Part shown: one piece after another, positions 27,131 to 34,380 of the stretch | Numbering within the stretch: the first letter of the stretch is position 1 | Layout: each line of letters begins with the position of its first letter | NCBI RefSeq assembly: GCF_003342675.1 | Contig: NZ_CP031147.1 | Span: 124,001-188,000 of the forward strand | Reading direction: 5' to 3' | Length of the DNA: 64,000 nt | Source: Haloplanus rubicundus | Lineage (GTDB): Archaea; Halobacteriota; Halobacteria; Halobacteriales; Haloferacaceae | The notes under the pieces: model-generated | The model's database searches: none | Told to the model about the DNA's origin: nothing | The model's input: only the letters and a program-made list of their open reading frames with translations | Position numbers and translations under genes: made by a program

Positions 27131-27553
27131 CTACTGGGATATATCGAGAGAGGTTGTCAGCTGTTGCTGTGTTTCCAGCCCTGATTGGAAGCGGTTGAGG
27201 ACTTCTGTTTGGTGCTGTGGGCAGGCCATGAGGGCGACTGCTCCGGTTTGGATCGGGATTACTGGTTGATATAGATTGTAGTGTGCGAGCTGACAACTAG
27301 GGCAATGGATACCTCCAGCCGGTCGATGCTCTATGATGTCTGCTCTATCGGTGGTAGTGAGTTCGCAGATAGAAACGAACTGGTCGACATGGTCTCCGCA
27401 ACCGATGACAGGGATAGTAAGCTGATCCAAAAGCAGAAATGAAACACTGTCGTCGTCATGGCTATGAAGAGCGGACTCACAGTCCTCGCACTGGATCGGT
27501 GGATGGCCTTGGATGTCGTCAGGAGCCGACCGAGTAGCATCTACTGGAGGCAT
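27131..27553 (-). CDS. Zinc-finger-like hypothetical protein, 140 aa
   Basis: Contains CEDCESALHSHDDD (about 23-36), a further Cys/His (GCGDHVDQF, about 52), IHCPSCQLAHYN (about 85-96) and a final ACPQHQTEV, enough for two zinc sites. The strands between them are hydrophobic (FLLLDQLTIPVIG). No catalytic motif seen. It is a monocistronic gene on the minus strand with ATG at 27553. Haloarchaeal genomes hold many such short zinc proteins; the role is unknown. Confidence 0.6.
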   Translation of the reverse strand: MPPVDATRSAPDDIQGHPPIQCEDCESALHSHDDDSVSFLLLDQLTIPVIGCGDHVDQFVSICELTTTDRADIIEHRPAGGIHCPSCQLAHYNLYQPVIPIQTGAVALMACPQHQTEVLNRFQSGLETQQQLTTSLDISQ

Positions 27554-27670
27554 ACTGAGATGTATACAAATAGATTGAATCGCCAGACAGGTAAGTTATG
27601 GGAACAGTGGGGTGCCTCTATCGCGTCCTCTGCGCCCAACCAATCCAAACCAAGCGCGATTCGGACCGGG

Positions 27671-28504
27671 TTACACCGTGCGGTGTGCCTCTACTGTTTC
27701 TGGGGCGTATCCGGCCTCCTGCAGGTTCGTGAGGACTTGGTTGATGGTTTCGAGAGTGTCATACAGGTTTTCTGTGGTGCGGCCGCTGCTGAGGAACTCG
27801 TTGCTGTCAGTGTTCTCGACGAGGAGGTTGGCGTGGGCGTCGTCGTTGCGCAGGTCAGTGACGTCGTGAAGTCGGGAGTCTGCACCGCCTTTCGTCGAGA
27901 AGCCGCACGCTTGCCAGCAGGCTTCGACGCTGGTGACGATGGTTTCGAGCGTGGAAAATTGTGCGTAGTGGAGTTCGGCTAACGCGACGTTGGCGGCTTG
28001 TGCGTCTTCGTACCGGCCTTCGATCTCGTCGAGTTCGTCTGCGGTGACAGGCGTGGTTTTCCAGTCCGATTTCTTGTCGAGGATGAGTTCGCGGAGGTGT
28101 TCTTCGAGGTAGGTGATGCGGTCGAAGAGGTAGATGCGTGCTGGGGCGGTGTTGAGATCGGCGCGGGTGAGGATACCGGTGACGTGGTTGTGGCCGCCGA
28201 GAAAGTAGACTGGGTTCTCAATGAGTGCGGACAGGACGTCGGTGAACGAGGTGTCTCCACTGATCATGTAGCCGATGGTCAGTGGGGTGAGGTGGTCCTC
28301 AAGGGTATCGCCGTCGTCGTCGGTTGTGACGTCGTCTTTGTGGATAAATCCGATTGGGTCGTCGTCCGCGTAGACCGGGGCGGCGTCGTAGCCGTTGTCA
28401 GCGAGCCACTCGGCAGCGGTGCTTGGTGGCGTATCACGTTGGAGGTATTCGACAGAGCGAGTGGCGAGTTCGGCTGCGGTGCAGTCGTAGAGGTCGCGGG
28501 GCAT
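27671..28504 (-). CDS. CBS-domain protein with C-terminal HEPN-like domain
   Basis: 277 aa from ATG 28504 (MPRDLYDCTAAEL); the longer frame to 28630 is rejected because it adds improbable residues across a promoter-like region. The N-terminal half has two CBS-like repeats (VEYLQRDTPPSTAAEWL ... PVYADDDPIGFIH, and TIGYMISGDTSFTDVLSAL ... HVTGILTRADL), which usually bind adenosine nucleotides. The helical C-terminal half ends with DLRNDDAHANLL, an R-x4-H motif with Asn after the Arg, the catalytic signature of HEPN RNases. So a nucleotide-controlled RNase is plausible. It is divergent from the next gene. Confidence 0.65.
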   Translation of the reverse strand: MPRDLYDCTAAELATRSVEYLQRDTPPSTAAEWLADNGYDAAPVYADDDPIGFIHKDDVTTDDDGDTLEDHLTPLTIGYMISGDTSFTDVLSALIENPVYFLGGHNHVTGILTRADLNTAPARIYLFDRITYLEEHLRELILDKKSDWKTTPVTADELDEIEGRYEDAQAANVALAELHYAQFSTLETIVTSVEACWQACGFSTKGGADSRLHDVTDLRNDDAHANLLVENTDSNEFLSSGRTTENLYDTLETINQVLTNLQEAGYAPETVEAHRTV

Positions 28505-28595
28505 ATCGCTCGGTGGGGGGCCGAGGGTAGTCAAAATGAGGGTGAAGAAGTGAAGGGGAGCAGTGCCAACCCGCCACAAAATTAATGTCCATAGG

Positions 28596-28606
28596 ACATA
28601 TATTTC
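28596..28606 (+). promoter_or_regulatory. TATA box of the gene at 28616
   Basis: ACATATATTTC lies about 15-20 bp before the chosen ATG at 28616, within an otherwise GC-rich region. In haloarchaea most transcripts are leaderless with the TATA element 22-28 bp upstream, so the real start could be slightly downstream, or the ATG at 28616 is preceded by a short spacing. Confidence 0.35.
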
Positions 28607-28615
28607 TATTTGATT

Positions 28616-28972
28616 ATGCTCAAAGGGCATTTTGAATCGGCGGGGGAGAGTATCGAATACGGTGCTGCTGGCTGCCTCTTCCCCGTCGATGAACTGGATG
28701 CGACAGTCCTCCAGTACCGAGATGCCCAGATCACGCTCGACGATGTCAATGGATCAGATGTCATCGTCGTCGCCCCGACGAGTCTTGCAACCAGTTACTT
28801 CCTCACCCAGTACGCACTCACCGCAATCCCGGTCGACAGTCTCTCCACTGCGGTTCAGACCCAGCTCGCTAACGAACTTAACGACCCCGTAGACACGTTC
28901 GAGCTCATCCAGATCGGCAAGTGGAACCGAGACAGTCCAAACCACTCGCTCACTGAATTCACGAGCGTCTGA
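28616..28972 (+). CDS. Hypothetical protein, 118 aa
   Basis: Starts MLKGHFESAGESIEYG at ATG 28616. Alternating hydrophobic strands (GSDVIVVAPTSLATSYFL, about 46-63) and a C-terminal helix suggest a small alpha/beta fold. No recognised family. It is transcribed away from the CBS-HEPN gene, whose start lies 111 bp off, and is followed 50 bp later by another small gene in the same direction. A role as a partner or antitoxin to the CBS-HEPN protein is possible from position only. Confidence 0.55.
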   Translation: MLKGHFESAGESIEYGAAGCLFPVDELDATVLQYRDAQITLDDVNGSDVIVVAPTSLATSYFLTQYALTAIPVDSLSTAVQTQLANELNDPVDTFELIQIGKWNRDSPNHSLTEFTSV

Positions 28973-29022
28973 ACCCGGTCTGTAGACGCACAGAACCCAA
29001 AAGCCCCACCAAACGACTTCGA

Positions 29023-29292
29023 ATGACTGAGACACTCGCCGATGAGTATCCGGAAGCCGCCCCGTACATCCAGCAAGCTGTCGACGAACACGGCGAAGAG
29101 TGGGTGCTGGAGAATTACTACCAGCAACTCTACCCGCTTAGGAGACTCATAAAGATGCCCGAAAAGGACGAACTCCCGTTCTACGACGCGGACAAGCACG
29201 ACACGATGACGGAGAAGGAACGGATCGAAATGTATCAAGCATGGGCCGAATATCGAGAAAACCTCCGTACCGGAACGAAACCTAACGAGTGA
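29023..29292 (+). CDS. Hypothetical small acidic protein, 89 aa
   Basis: Begins MTETLADEYPEAAPYIQQ and is helical and charged throughout (EHGEEWVLENYYQQLYPL, about 23-40). No cysteines, no membrane segment, no family recognised. It lies 50 bp behind the gene at 28616 and 43 bp ahead of the ADP-ribosylglycohydrolase gene, so the three may be one transcript. Confidence 0.55.
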   Translation: MTETLADEYPEAAPYIQQAVDEHGEEWVLENYYQQLYPLRRLIKMPEKDELPFYDADKHDTMTEKERIEMYQAWAEYRENLRTGTKPNE

Positions 29293-29335
29293 CTCCCACC
29301 CTACATTTTTCTCAGCGGTAGTTCTTGAGTGACGT

Positions 29336-30243
29336 ATGGATTTGGATCGGGCGCGTGGTGTCCTCCTTGGGCTAGCGTGTGGGGATGCGCTTGGCCGGCC
29401 AGTCGAGTTTACGTCTGCGTCGGAGATCAGTGCTGAACATGGACGGCTCGACGAGATGGTCGGGCATGGCACGTGGAACCAGCCAGCCGGGACGATCACA
29501 GACGACACCGAACAAGCGCTGTGCATCGCCCGAAGTCTGGTAGAACACCAAACGTTCGATCCGACGGATATCGCAGAGCGGTTCGTCGCGTGGTACGACA
29601 GCAGGCCGTTCGATATCGGGCGCATGACGATGCGGTCGCTCAGCCGCCTCAAACACGGCGACCAATGGGACGAGGCAGGCCAGCACGTTGGGAGCAGAGC
29701 CGAGAAGGCCAGAACGCAGGCAACGGGAGCGTGATGCGGTGTCCACCACTCGCCATCCCATACGCGAATGACTGGGGCCGACTCGTCGAGGTAAGTCGGC
29801 AGTCCTCACAGATCACGCACGCTGACTCACGATGTACTGATGGCTGTGCGATCCTGAATCTCACAGTGGCTGGCCTCCTTGACGATGCGGATACGCCGTT
29901 GCAGGACGCGCTTGACTACGTCGGTGCGGACGTGCCTGATGAGCTTGTGACGGCACTCCAACCGCTCGCTCATGGTGACTCTCCCAGCAAGCTGGAGACG
30001 TCGGGATACGTCGTACATTCGCTGCAGATGGCACTTCACGACGGGTTATTCGCAGACAGTGCTGAGGAAGCGATTGTGACAGCCGTGAACCGCGGCGGTG
30101 ATACGGACACGATTGGCGCGATTACGGGTGCAGTCGCTGGGGCGCGGTTTGGAGCGTCAAAGCTTCCGGAACAATGGCTGAATGGTATCGACGAGGTCGA
30201 TGAACTCGAATCATTAACGGAGCAACTCATTAAGATAGCGTGA
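29336..30243 (+). pseudogene. ADP-ribosylglycohydrolase (DraG family), frameshifted
   Basis: Two overlapping frames make up one DraG-type protein of about 300 aa. The first frame gives GVLLGLACGDALGRPVEF, TITDDTEQALCIA (metal-binding TDD) and runs to about 29690; the second continues WEQSREGQNAGNGSVMRCPP, SSQITHADSRCTDGC and, near the end, NRGGDTDTIGAITGAVAGA, which holds the second metal site (GGDTDT). The break lies at about 29685-29692 and would be repaired by one extra base near GTTGGG. Family members remove ADP-ribose from proteins or nucleotides. Either the gene is dead, or this is a sequencing error. The N-terminus is nearly the same as the stub at 15842-16228. Confidence 0.85.
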
Positions 30244-30282
30244 GCCTCGTTCTCACGCTCAAGCGGATTCCCAGTTCGGTAT

Positions 30283-31041
30283 TCACGACGACCACCATGT
30301 CTTCCCACCAGGGTGTGCATAGAGAATTTCTGTCGAACCAGACTCCGCTTCGGCCGAGAGCCACGTGTCGACAGCCCATCCAATCTTCCGGTTCTTCTTG
30401 TACGTATGGGTATTTAGGTCGAGGAAGTCAGGTTGAAAAAGGTAGTTGTAGTGAGAAAAGACGATGAGATAGGTATCATCGGTTGGCAGGTCGTTGAGTC
30501 GGTTGAGATCGTGTTCGAGTTTTCGGTTTGTCGTGTGGAGTTTTTCGACGGCGTCGTCCCGACGCATTTCCGCTTTCGATGCTGAGCGGAGGGTTGCTGT
30601 GGTCAACTCGTTTGAGAGGACGTTCTGGTTAGTGATGAACTTCAGTTCGAAGGCAGCTGTGACATCGCGCTCATCGTAGCGCTTCGATCCCCCATTCCAC
30701 GAAACCGGATACGATAGTTCGTCGTCAAAGACGACGACGTCAATTTGTTCGTTTGGCCCATCTGGGTCAGAGAGATTCACTTCCGGATGCACACGGGACA
30801 AGGATCCATCGTTCCGACCACTTTCTGCAATCCGGTCGATGTACGGTCGCTTGTACTCAGCGTAATTCCCATCTGTTGTGAGTGCTGGGTTGTGACAGGT
30901 GGTATAGAGTGCGTCTTCGTTTTGAAGGATATCTCGAAGTCGTTCGACGAGCCGGCACTGCATATCGGCTTCCATACTAACGTCAAGTGGGGTTTCGAGG
31001 AACCAATCTGCAAGCTCGTCAGCCACAGTGCGATACTCCAT
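30283..31041 (-). CDS. PD-(D/E)XK-like nuclease, restriction-type
   Basis: 252 aa from ATG 31041 (MEYRTVADELADWF); the longer frame to 31248 adds unlikely residues. A helical N-terminus leads to a core with HPEVNL (about 116), QIDVVVFDD (about 131-139) and, after about 25 residues, AAFELKFIT (about 163-171): the E...D...ExK set of PD-(D/E)XK nucleases. The rest is helical with a Tyr-rich strand (YLIVFSHYNYLF). No helicase or methylase neighbour is fused to it. It is followed on the same strand, upstream in transcription, by the HNH gene, 40 bp away. Confidence 0.55.
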   Translation of the reverse strand: MEYRTVADELADWFLETPLDVSMEADMQCRLVERLRDILQNEDALYTTCHNPALTTDGNYAEYKRPYIDRIAESGRNDGSLSRVHPEVNLSDPDGPNEQIDVVVFDDELSYPVSWNGGSKRYDERDVTAAFELKFITNQNVLSNELTTATLRSASKAEMRRDDAVEKLHTTNRKLEHDLNRLNDLPTDDTYLIVFSHYNYLFQPDFLDLNTHTYKKNRKIGWAVDTWLSAEAESGSTEILYAHPGGKTWWSS

Positions 31042-31081
31042 ACGTCTGAAAGAACATCCGTGTCCTAATGTGTACGGTGCG

Positions 31082-32125
31082 TTATAGCCACGAGAGGCCA
31101 GTGTTGAGTTCTTCGAGGAAGGATGGACGGATCTCCACAGTGGGTGGGAGGGAGAGTTGTTCGCCTTCCCGGTCAAGAATCGTTTCGCGGAGGAACGGGT
31201 GGGCTGGGTCGAATGCGGGACTTGCTTGGATGCGGTAGTCGCTGTCAATGGTGAACAGCGCGGCGTCGAACGCGCGGTGGTGCAGTGAGTTCAATACGAG
31301 AACGTTTTCCGGATGTTCGGCGAGTTCTGGGTGTTGACTTCGTGGGAGGATGTGTGCGAGATCAAGCAGCTCATCTTCTCGAATATCGGTCAGGGTACAC
31401 GCGTGGTCGTAGCGGTCGAGTATGTCTGCCCGGAAGGCGTCGCTTACGGTGATTTCGGATGTTTCGTAGCGGCGAATCCGGCCACTCGAATCGAGGGGTT
31501 CTCCGGTCGGCCACTGGGCCACCTCTCCGGTCTGGATCCACTGCTGCCAGACGGCCGGTGCCTCGCTGTCGTCGTTCTGCCGGGCGCGGTCGTGCAGCCA
31601 CGTGACGGGGACGGCGTTGGTGTTGAGGATCGAGAAGTGAAACTGGTAATTCGGGACCTGGGTCCCGTCATCGGCCTGGTATGCGTGGACTTCGAAGTGG
31701 TCGGGAACGCAGAGCCCACAGAACTCCACGACGCCTGATTCGGGTTTGCGGAACACGAGGACGGGCGGGACATCCTCGCGCCGACCGGCTGCAGCGCTGT
31801 CGAAGGCGGCCTTGATTTTCTGGTTCTGCGCGGATTTATCGTAGGGGTTTGAGGTCTTTGCGTCGCCCCAGTAACTGATGTAGCCGGCGTTGACGGCGAG
31901 CGTGTCCTCCCACGGGTCGTCGTGCTGAGAGATGCCGCTGTCGTTGGAGACGAGCACGAGCGCAGCAGGGGTATCGGACCGGTCCGCACCGAGATCACGG
32001 ATTCCACCTGTGTTTTTGATGCCGGTGTCGAGCGGGCCACGGATCCATCGCAGGAACTGATCCTCCGGGTTGCGGTAACTGCCAGTGTCACGGTATTGCT
32101 GCCCGACCCGAAAGGCGTGTTGCAT
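31082..32125 (-). CDS. HNH endonuclease with restriction-enzyme N-terminal domain
   Basis: 347 aa. The N-terminal 190 residues (RWIRGPLDTGIKNTGG, ISYWGDAKTSN, PPVLVFRKPESG, FHFSILNTNAVPVTWLHD) resemble the DNA-recognition part of modification-dependent enzymes of the AspBHI/ScoMcrA kind. The C-terminal HNH nuclease reads ILDRYDHACTLTDI then LAHILPRSQHPELAEH, ENVLVLNSLHHRAFD (about 265-310), giving the two His and the Asn of the beta-beta-alpha metal fold; the zinc cysteine pairs are absent except one. Likely function: cleavage of modified foreign DNA. The gene stands in a run of minus-strand accessory genes between about 30.3 and 34.0 kb. Confidence 0.7.
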   Translation of the reverse strand: MQHAFRVGQQYRDTGSYRNPEDQFLRWIRGPLDTGIKNTGGIRDLGADRSDTPAALVLVSNDSGISQHDDPWEDTLAVNAGYISYWGDAKTSNPYDKSAQNQKIKAAFDSAAAGRREDVPPVLVFRKPESGVVEFCGLCVPDHFEVHAYQADDGTQVPNYQFHFSILNTNAVPVTWLHDRARQNDDSEAPAVWQQWIQTGEVAQWPTGEPLDSSGRIRRYETSEITVSDAFRADILDRYDHACTLTDIREDELLDLAHILPRSQHPELAEHPENVLVLNSLHHRAFDAALFTIDSDYRIQASPAFDPAHPFLRETILDREGEQLSLPPTVEIRPSFLEELNTGLSWL

Positions 32126-32175
32126 GATACCGCGGCATTACGTCTGTCAGTCAATAAATGCCTGCGTGATACGCG

Positions 32176-32445
32176 CTACTCGTCCGTTTCAGCCTGCGGT
32201 TCAAGTGGTTCGAACGTTCTGAGCTGGTCACCCAGCTGCTCTCGGAAGTCGTCGGTTGACGTTACTTGGATGCTTCCCGGCATCGATCCGTAGTCGTCCC
32301 AGTTCGAGGTGTATCGGACGACGCGTGAGTGAAGCTCCTCACTTCCGGTTTCGAAGTCGTACTGGTCGAAGACGTGGTGAACGTCGAGAACGAGCACCGC
32401 TCCGTGTTCGTCGTGTTCGTAGATCGTGTTGCCGGTGACTCTCAT
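32176..32445 (-). CDS. Hypothetical protein, 89 aa
   Basis: MRVTGNTIYEHDEHGAVLVL at the N-terminus suggests a beta-strand rich domain; the remainder is acidic with a helix (STDDFREQLGDQLRTF, about 62-77). No catalytic motif and no membrane segment. It precedes the HNH gene by 50 bp in the direction of transcription and may share its transcript. Not recognised. Confidence 0.5.
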   Translation of the reverse strand: MRVTGNTIYEHDEHGAVLVLDVHHVFDQYDFETGSEELHSRVVRYTSNWDDYGSMPGSIQVTSTDDFREQLGDQLRTFEPLEPQAETDE

Positions 32446-32501
32446 CCTTTCTTTTGTTCAGATTGGTGCGCTGGACTATGTATTCGGGGGCGGATCGACA
32501 A

Positions 32502-32879
32502 TTATGCTATCGCGCCGGTGTCTTCCGCAACTACCGTTCCAGTCTCACAGACCGGGCATTGTTCGTCGACGAGTTCATCGATGGTCTTGACCGCGTTCGA
32601 CCCACTCCGGACACGCTTTCTCCTCCCGATCCAAGTTCAGGTCTACCTGGGTTTCACAGTGGATACAGAAGCAGTGCGTATTGAATCCGGTGCGACGGTC
32701 AATCTCCTCTTGCGATGCGTCCTCGCCAATCACTTCTCGCGCTCGCCCCATCTCTCCGGGATGTGGGCAGTGGGCGCGTTCGCAGCCGCCCGCAATCGGG
32801 TACATGAGTACCCCCAGCCGGACGGCATTTCTAACTCACAGTCCGGGTTCGTACAGTAGAAATTGAATATCTGGGGCAT
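32502..32879 (-). pseudogene. Zinc-ribbon protein with two frameshifts
   Basis: Three frames join into one Cys-rich protein of about 125 aa. First: MPQIFNFYCTNPDCELEMPS from ATG 32879. Then, after a shift near 32805, GGCERAHCPHPGEMGRA and RRTGFNTHCFCIHCETQVDL to EKACPE. Then, after a shift near 32600, GSNAVKTIDELVDEQCPVC and ETGTVVAEDTGAIA with a TAA at 32502. The regular spacing of CX2C and CX4C pairs across the shifts shows a formerly continuous gene with three zinc sites. Function unknown; either decayed or affected by sequencing errors. Confidence 0.65.
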
Positions 32880-32984
32880 TGGTTCGGCGATCATCAGGAT
32901 ACCAGCAATCAGTTTCCCTGAACCGAGTCGTATTCGGCCTAGTAGCGTCGGTGAAACCGCACACTACCTTGCTGTGCTGGACCG

Positions 32985-33422
32985 TTACTCAGTCCAGAAT
33001 GCTTCGATTCGTTCGTCGAGACGAGTAAGAACGGTGGCGAGTACGTCCCGCCATTCGTCCGGATGGTCCTCGTCCTCGCCTAGTGTCGGTGCATCTGGGG
33101 GCGGGTGGAAGTGCTCACGGGTGTTGTGGTCGTTCGGGTGGCGGTCCCACCGGCACTCCCAGGATTCCCCCGTGTTGTATTGCTCAGCGTAATGGATGTT
33201 GAAGTCGTCCGTCTCGAACCACCGAATGCGGAGATACGCACGCGTGACTCCGCCGGGGAAGTACCCGAGGTCGTAGTCTGCGACGACAGAATTCGGTGCA
33301 TAAGCGGGGCGTGCTTGGATATCGTCGAAGCGAGCGCTTCGAGTGAGGTGTGCGGCAATCCGGTCGAGAAGTTCTGCATCGATAGGGCCGGTACGGGGCG
33401 GATCGGCCGGGTTGTCAGGCAT
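32985..33422 (-). CDS. TumE-like toxin (DUF6516-type)
   Basis: 145 aa from ATG 33422 (MPDNPADPPRTG). The segment VVADYDLGYFPGGVTRAYLR (about 46-65) followed by CRWDRHPNDHNTREHFHPPP (90-109) is the His/Asp-rich pattern of the TumE family, small toxins found next to an HTH antitoxin. The conserved D-H...H-H-H residues may form the active or metal site. Its start lies inside the end of the HTH gene (8-bp overlap), so the pair is co-translated. The longer frame to 33866 runs through the HTH gene out of frame and is rejected. Confidence 0.65.
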   Translation of the reverse strand: MPDNPADPPRTGPIDAELLDRIAAHLTRSARFDDIQARPAYAPNSVVADYDLGYFPGGVTRAYLRIRWFETDDFNIHYAEQYNTGESWECRWDRHPNDHNTREHFHPPPDAPTLGEDEDHPDEWRDVLATVLTRLDERIEAFWTE

Positions 33423-33984
33423 CGATGTGACCGGAGGAACTCCCAGCGGCTGGCTGGTCACGCCGCGCAGCGTCGAGGAGGGCCGCTCTGCGTTCGAGTG
33501 TTTCCCACTCGGAGAGTGCCTCCCACACGTCTTCGGTTGCCATATTCCGGCTGGCTTCGACGAGGGAGACGTCATCGGGGTCGTCTGCGTCGAATTGGTC
33601 TCTGTAGTCTTCGATCTGGTCGACGGCGTCCGAAAGCGCCTCAACGATCTCTTGTTCGGAGTAGTCCTCGCGGATGTGGTCGATGCGTCGCCACTGGAAG
33701 TACGCGTCGTTGCGCTCGTATCGGACCGGGCGGCCGTCGTGGCGGTGGACCAGTCCCATCTCGTCGAACCACTCCAGATAGTCTCGAGCCGTCTCGGTAT
33801 CGCAGTCAGCGAGGTCAGCGATAGCGGATACCTTGGTGGGGGTCCGAAGCCCAGTAACGACGTCAAGAAGTCGCTCGCGGATCGGTCCGCCCTTGAGCAG
33901 CGATTCGGGTGACTCCAATTCGTCGATGTCTGGCGGTGATTCGTCGCCAGAGTACGCGTCGTCTGGAATGTCAGTGATGTCCAT
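33415..33984 (-). CDS. HTH protein (DUF7342-like), likely antitoxin partner
   Basis: 189 aa from ATG 33984 (MDITDIPDDAYSG). IRERLLDVVTGLRTPTKVSA then IADLADCDTETARDYLEWFD (about 36-75) is a winged-helix DNA-binding domain; DEMGLVHRHDGRPVRYERND is the wing. The C-terminal half is a long acidic helix pair ending in a Ser/Gly tail. Together with the overlapping TumE-like gene it forms a toxin-antitoxin unit in the order antitoxin then toxin. It probably represses its own promoter, in the AT-rich segment 33985-34070. Confidence 0.7.
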   Translation of the reverse strand: MDITDIPDDAYSGDESPPDIDELESPESLLKGGPIRERLLDVVTGLRTPTKVSAIADLADCDTETARDYLEWFDEMGLVHRHDGRPVRYERNDAYFQWRRIDHIREDYSEQEIVEALSDAVDQIEDYRDQFDADDPDDVSLVEASRNMATEDVWEALSEWETLERRAALLDAARRDQPAAGSSSGHIDA

Positions 33985-34120
33985 TCGTGAGCCCCTCTTA
34001 GCGTGGCTTAACACCTGAAGCGACAAATATCTATTGTAAACTGAATTATTTCTGCTTCAGATAATTATAGAAACGCGCATCTCGTTTCCGCACCGGCAGG
34101 TCTGGTTCGATCCCCAGCGG

Positions 34121-34177
34121 TTACACCTTCAGCATGTGGTCGTAGATACGTTCGGTGGTTTGGATACTCCGGTGACG
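34121..34177 (-). pseudogene. Tyrosine recombinase/integrase C-terminal tail
   Basis: The minus strand reads RHRSIQTTERIYDHMLKV and a TAA stop. This is the end of an XerC/D-type integrase: the HRS...TTERIYDH block carries the nucleophilic Tyr and the preceding His region. Only 18 residues remain; upstream the sequence switches abruptly to a fragment of the AAA+ gene. The tail marks an old integration or recombination point. Confidence 0.6.
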
Positions 34178-34380
34178 AAGACGGATTGCTCGTACGAGCA
34201 CACAAGGGCTTGGCTGTATCGAGGAGGCAGATGAGTTGGACGATAACGCCCTCGGCGCGGCACTGACGGCCTTTGGGGAGGCCGGGAAGCTCGAAATCCG
34301 ACATATGCAGCTTCCAGCGCAAGTTCGTGGGATATTCCTCGGGAATTACCGCTCTCGCGAGGAGATCATCGCCCACATCG
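34174..34380 (+). pseudogene. Fragment of the AAA+ ATPase gene (copy of part of 42015-43661)
   Basis: The bases from GACGAAGACGGATTGC to about 34380 match the reverse complement of about 42385-42580 closely. Translation gives DDNALGAALTAFGEAG and MQLPAQVRGIFLGNYRSREE, nearly the same as the full gene. One base is missing near 34223 (after GCTGT), which breaks the frame upstream of DDNAL. At 34380 it runs in frame into the PolB remnant. Confidence 0.85.

Noticed and set aside
28504-28630. Longer start of the CBS-HEPN gene
   Set aside because: The added residues (IEIYVLWTLILWRVG) come from the AT-rich divergent promoter; ATG 28504 begins the CBS fold properly.
32454-32866. Plus-strand frames opposite the zinc-ribbon remnant
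   Set aside because: The minus strand shows regularly spaced Cys pairs across three frames; the plus frames show no pattern.
34095-34122. GGTTCGATCC resembling a tRNA T-arm next to the integrase tail
   Set aside because: The stem pairs poorly and no acceptor or anticodon arm is seen; at most a worn attachment site.
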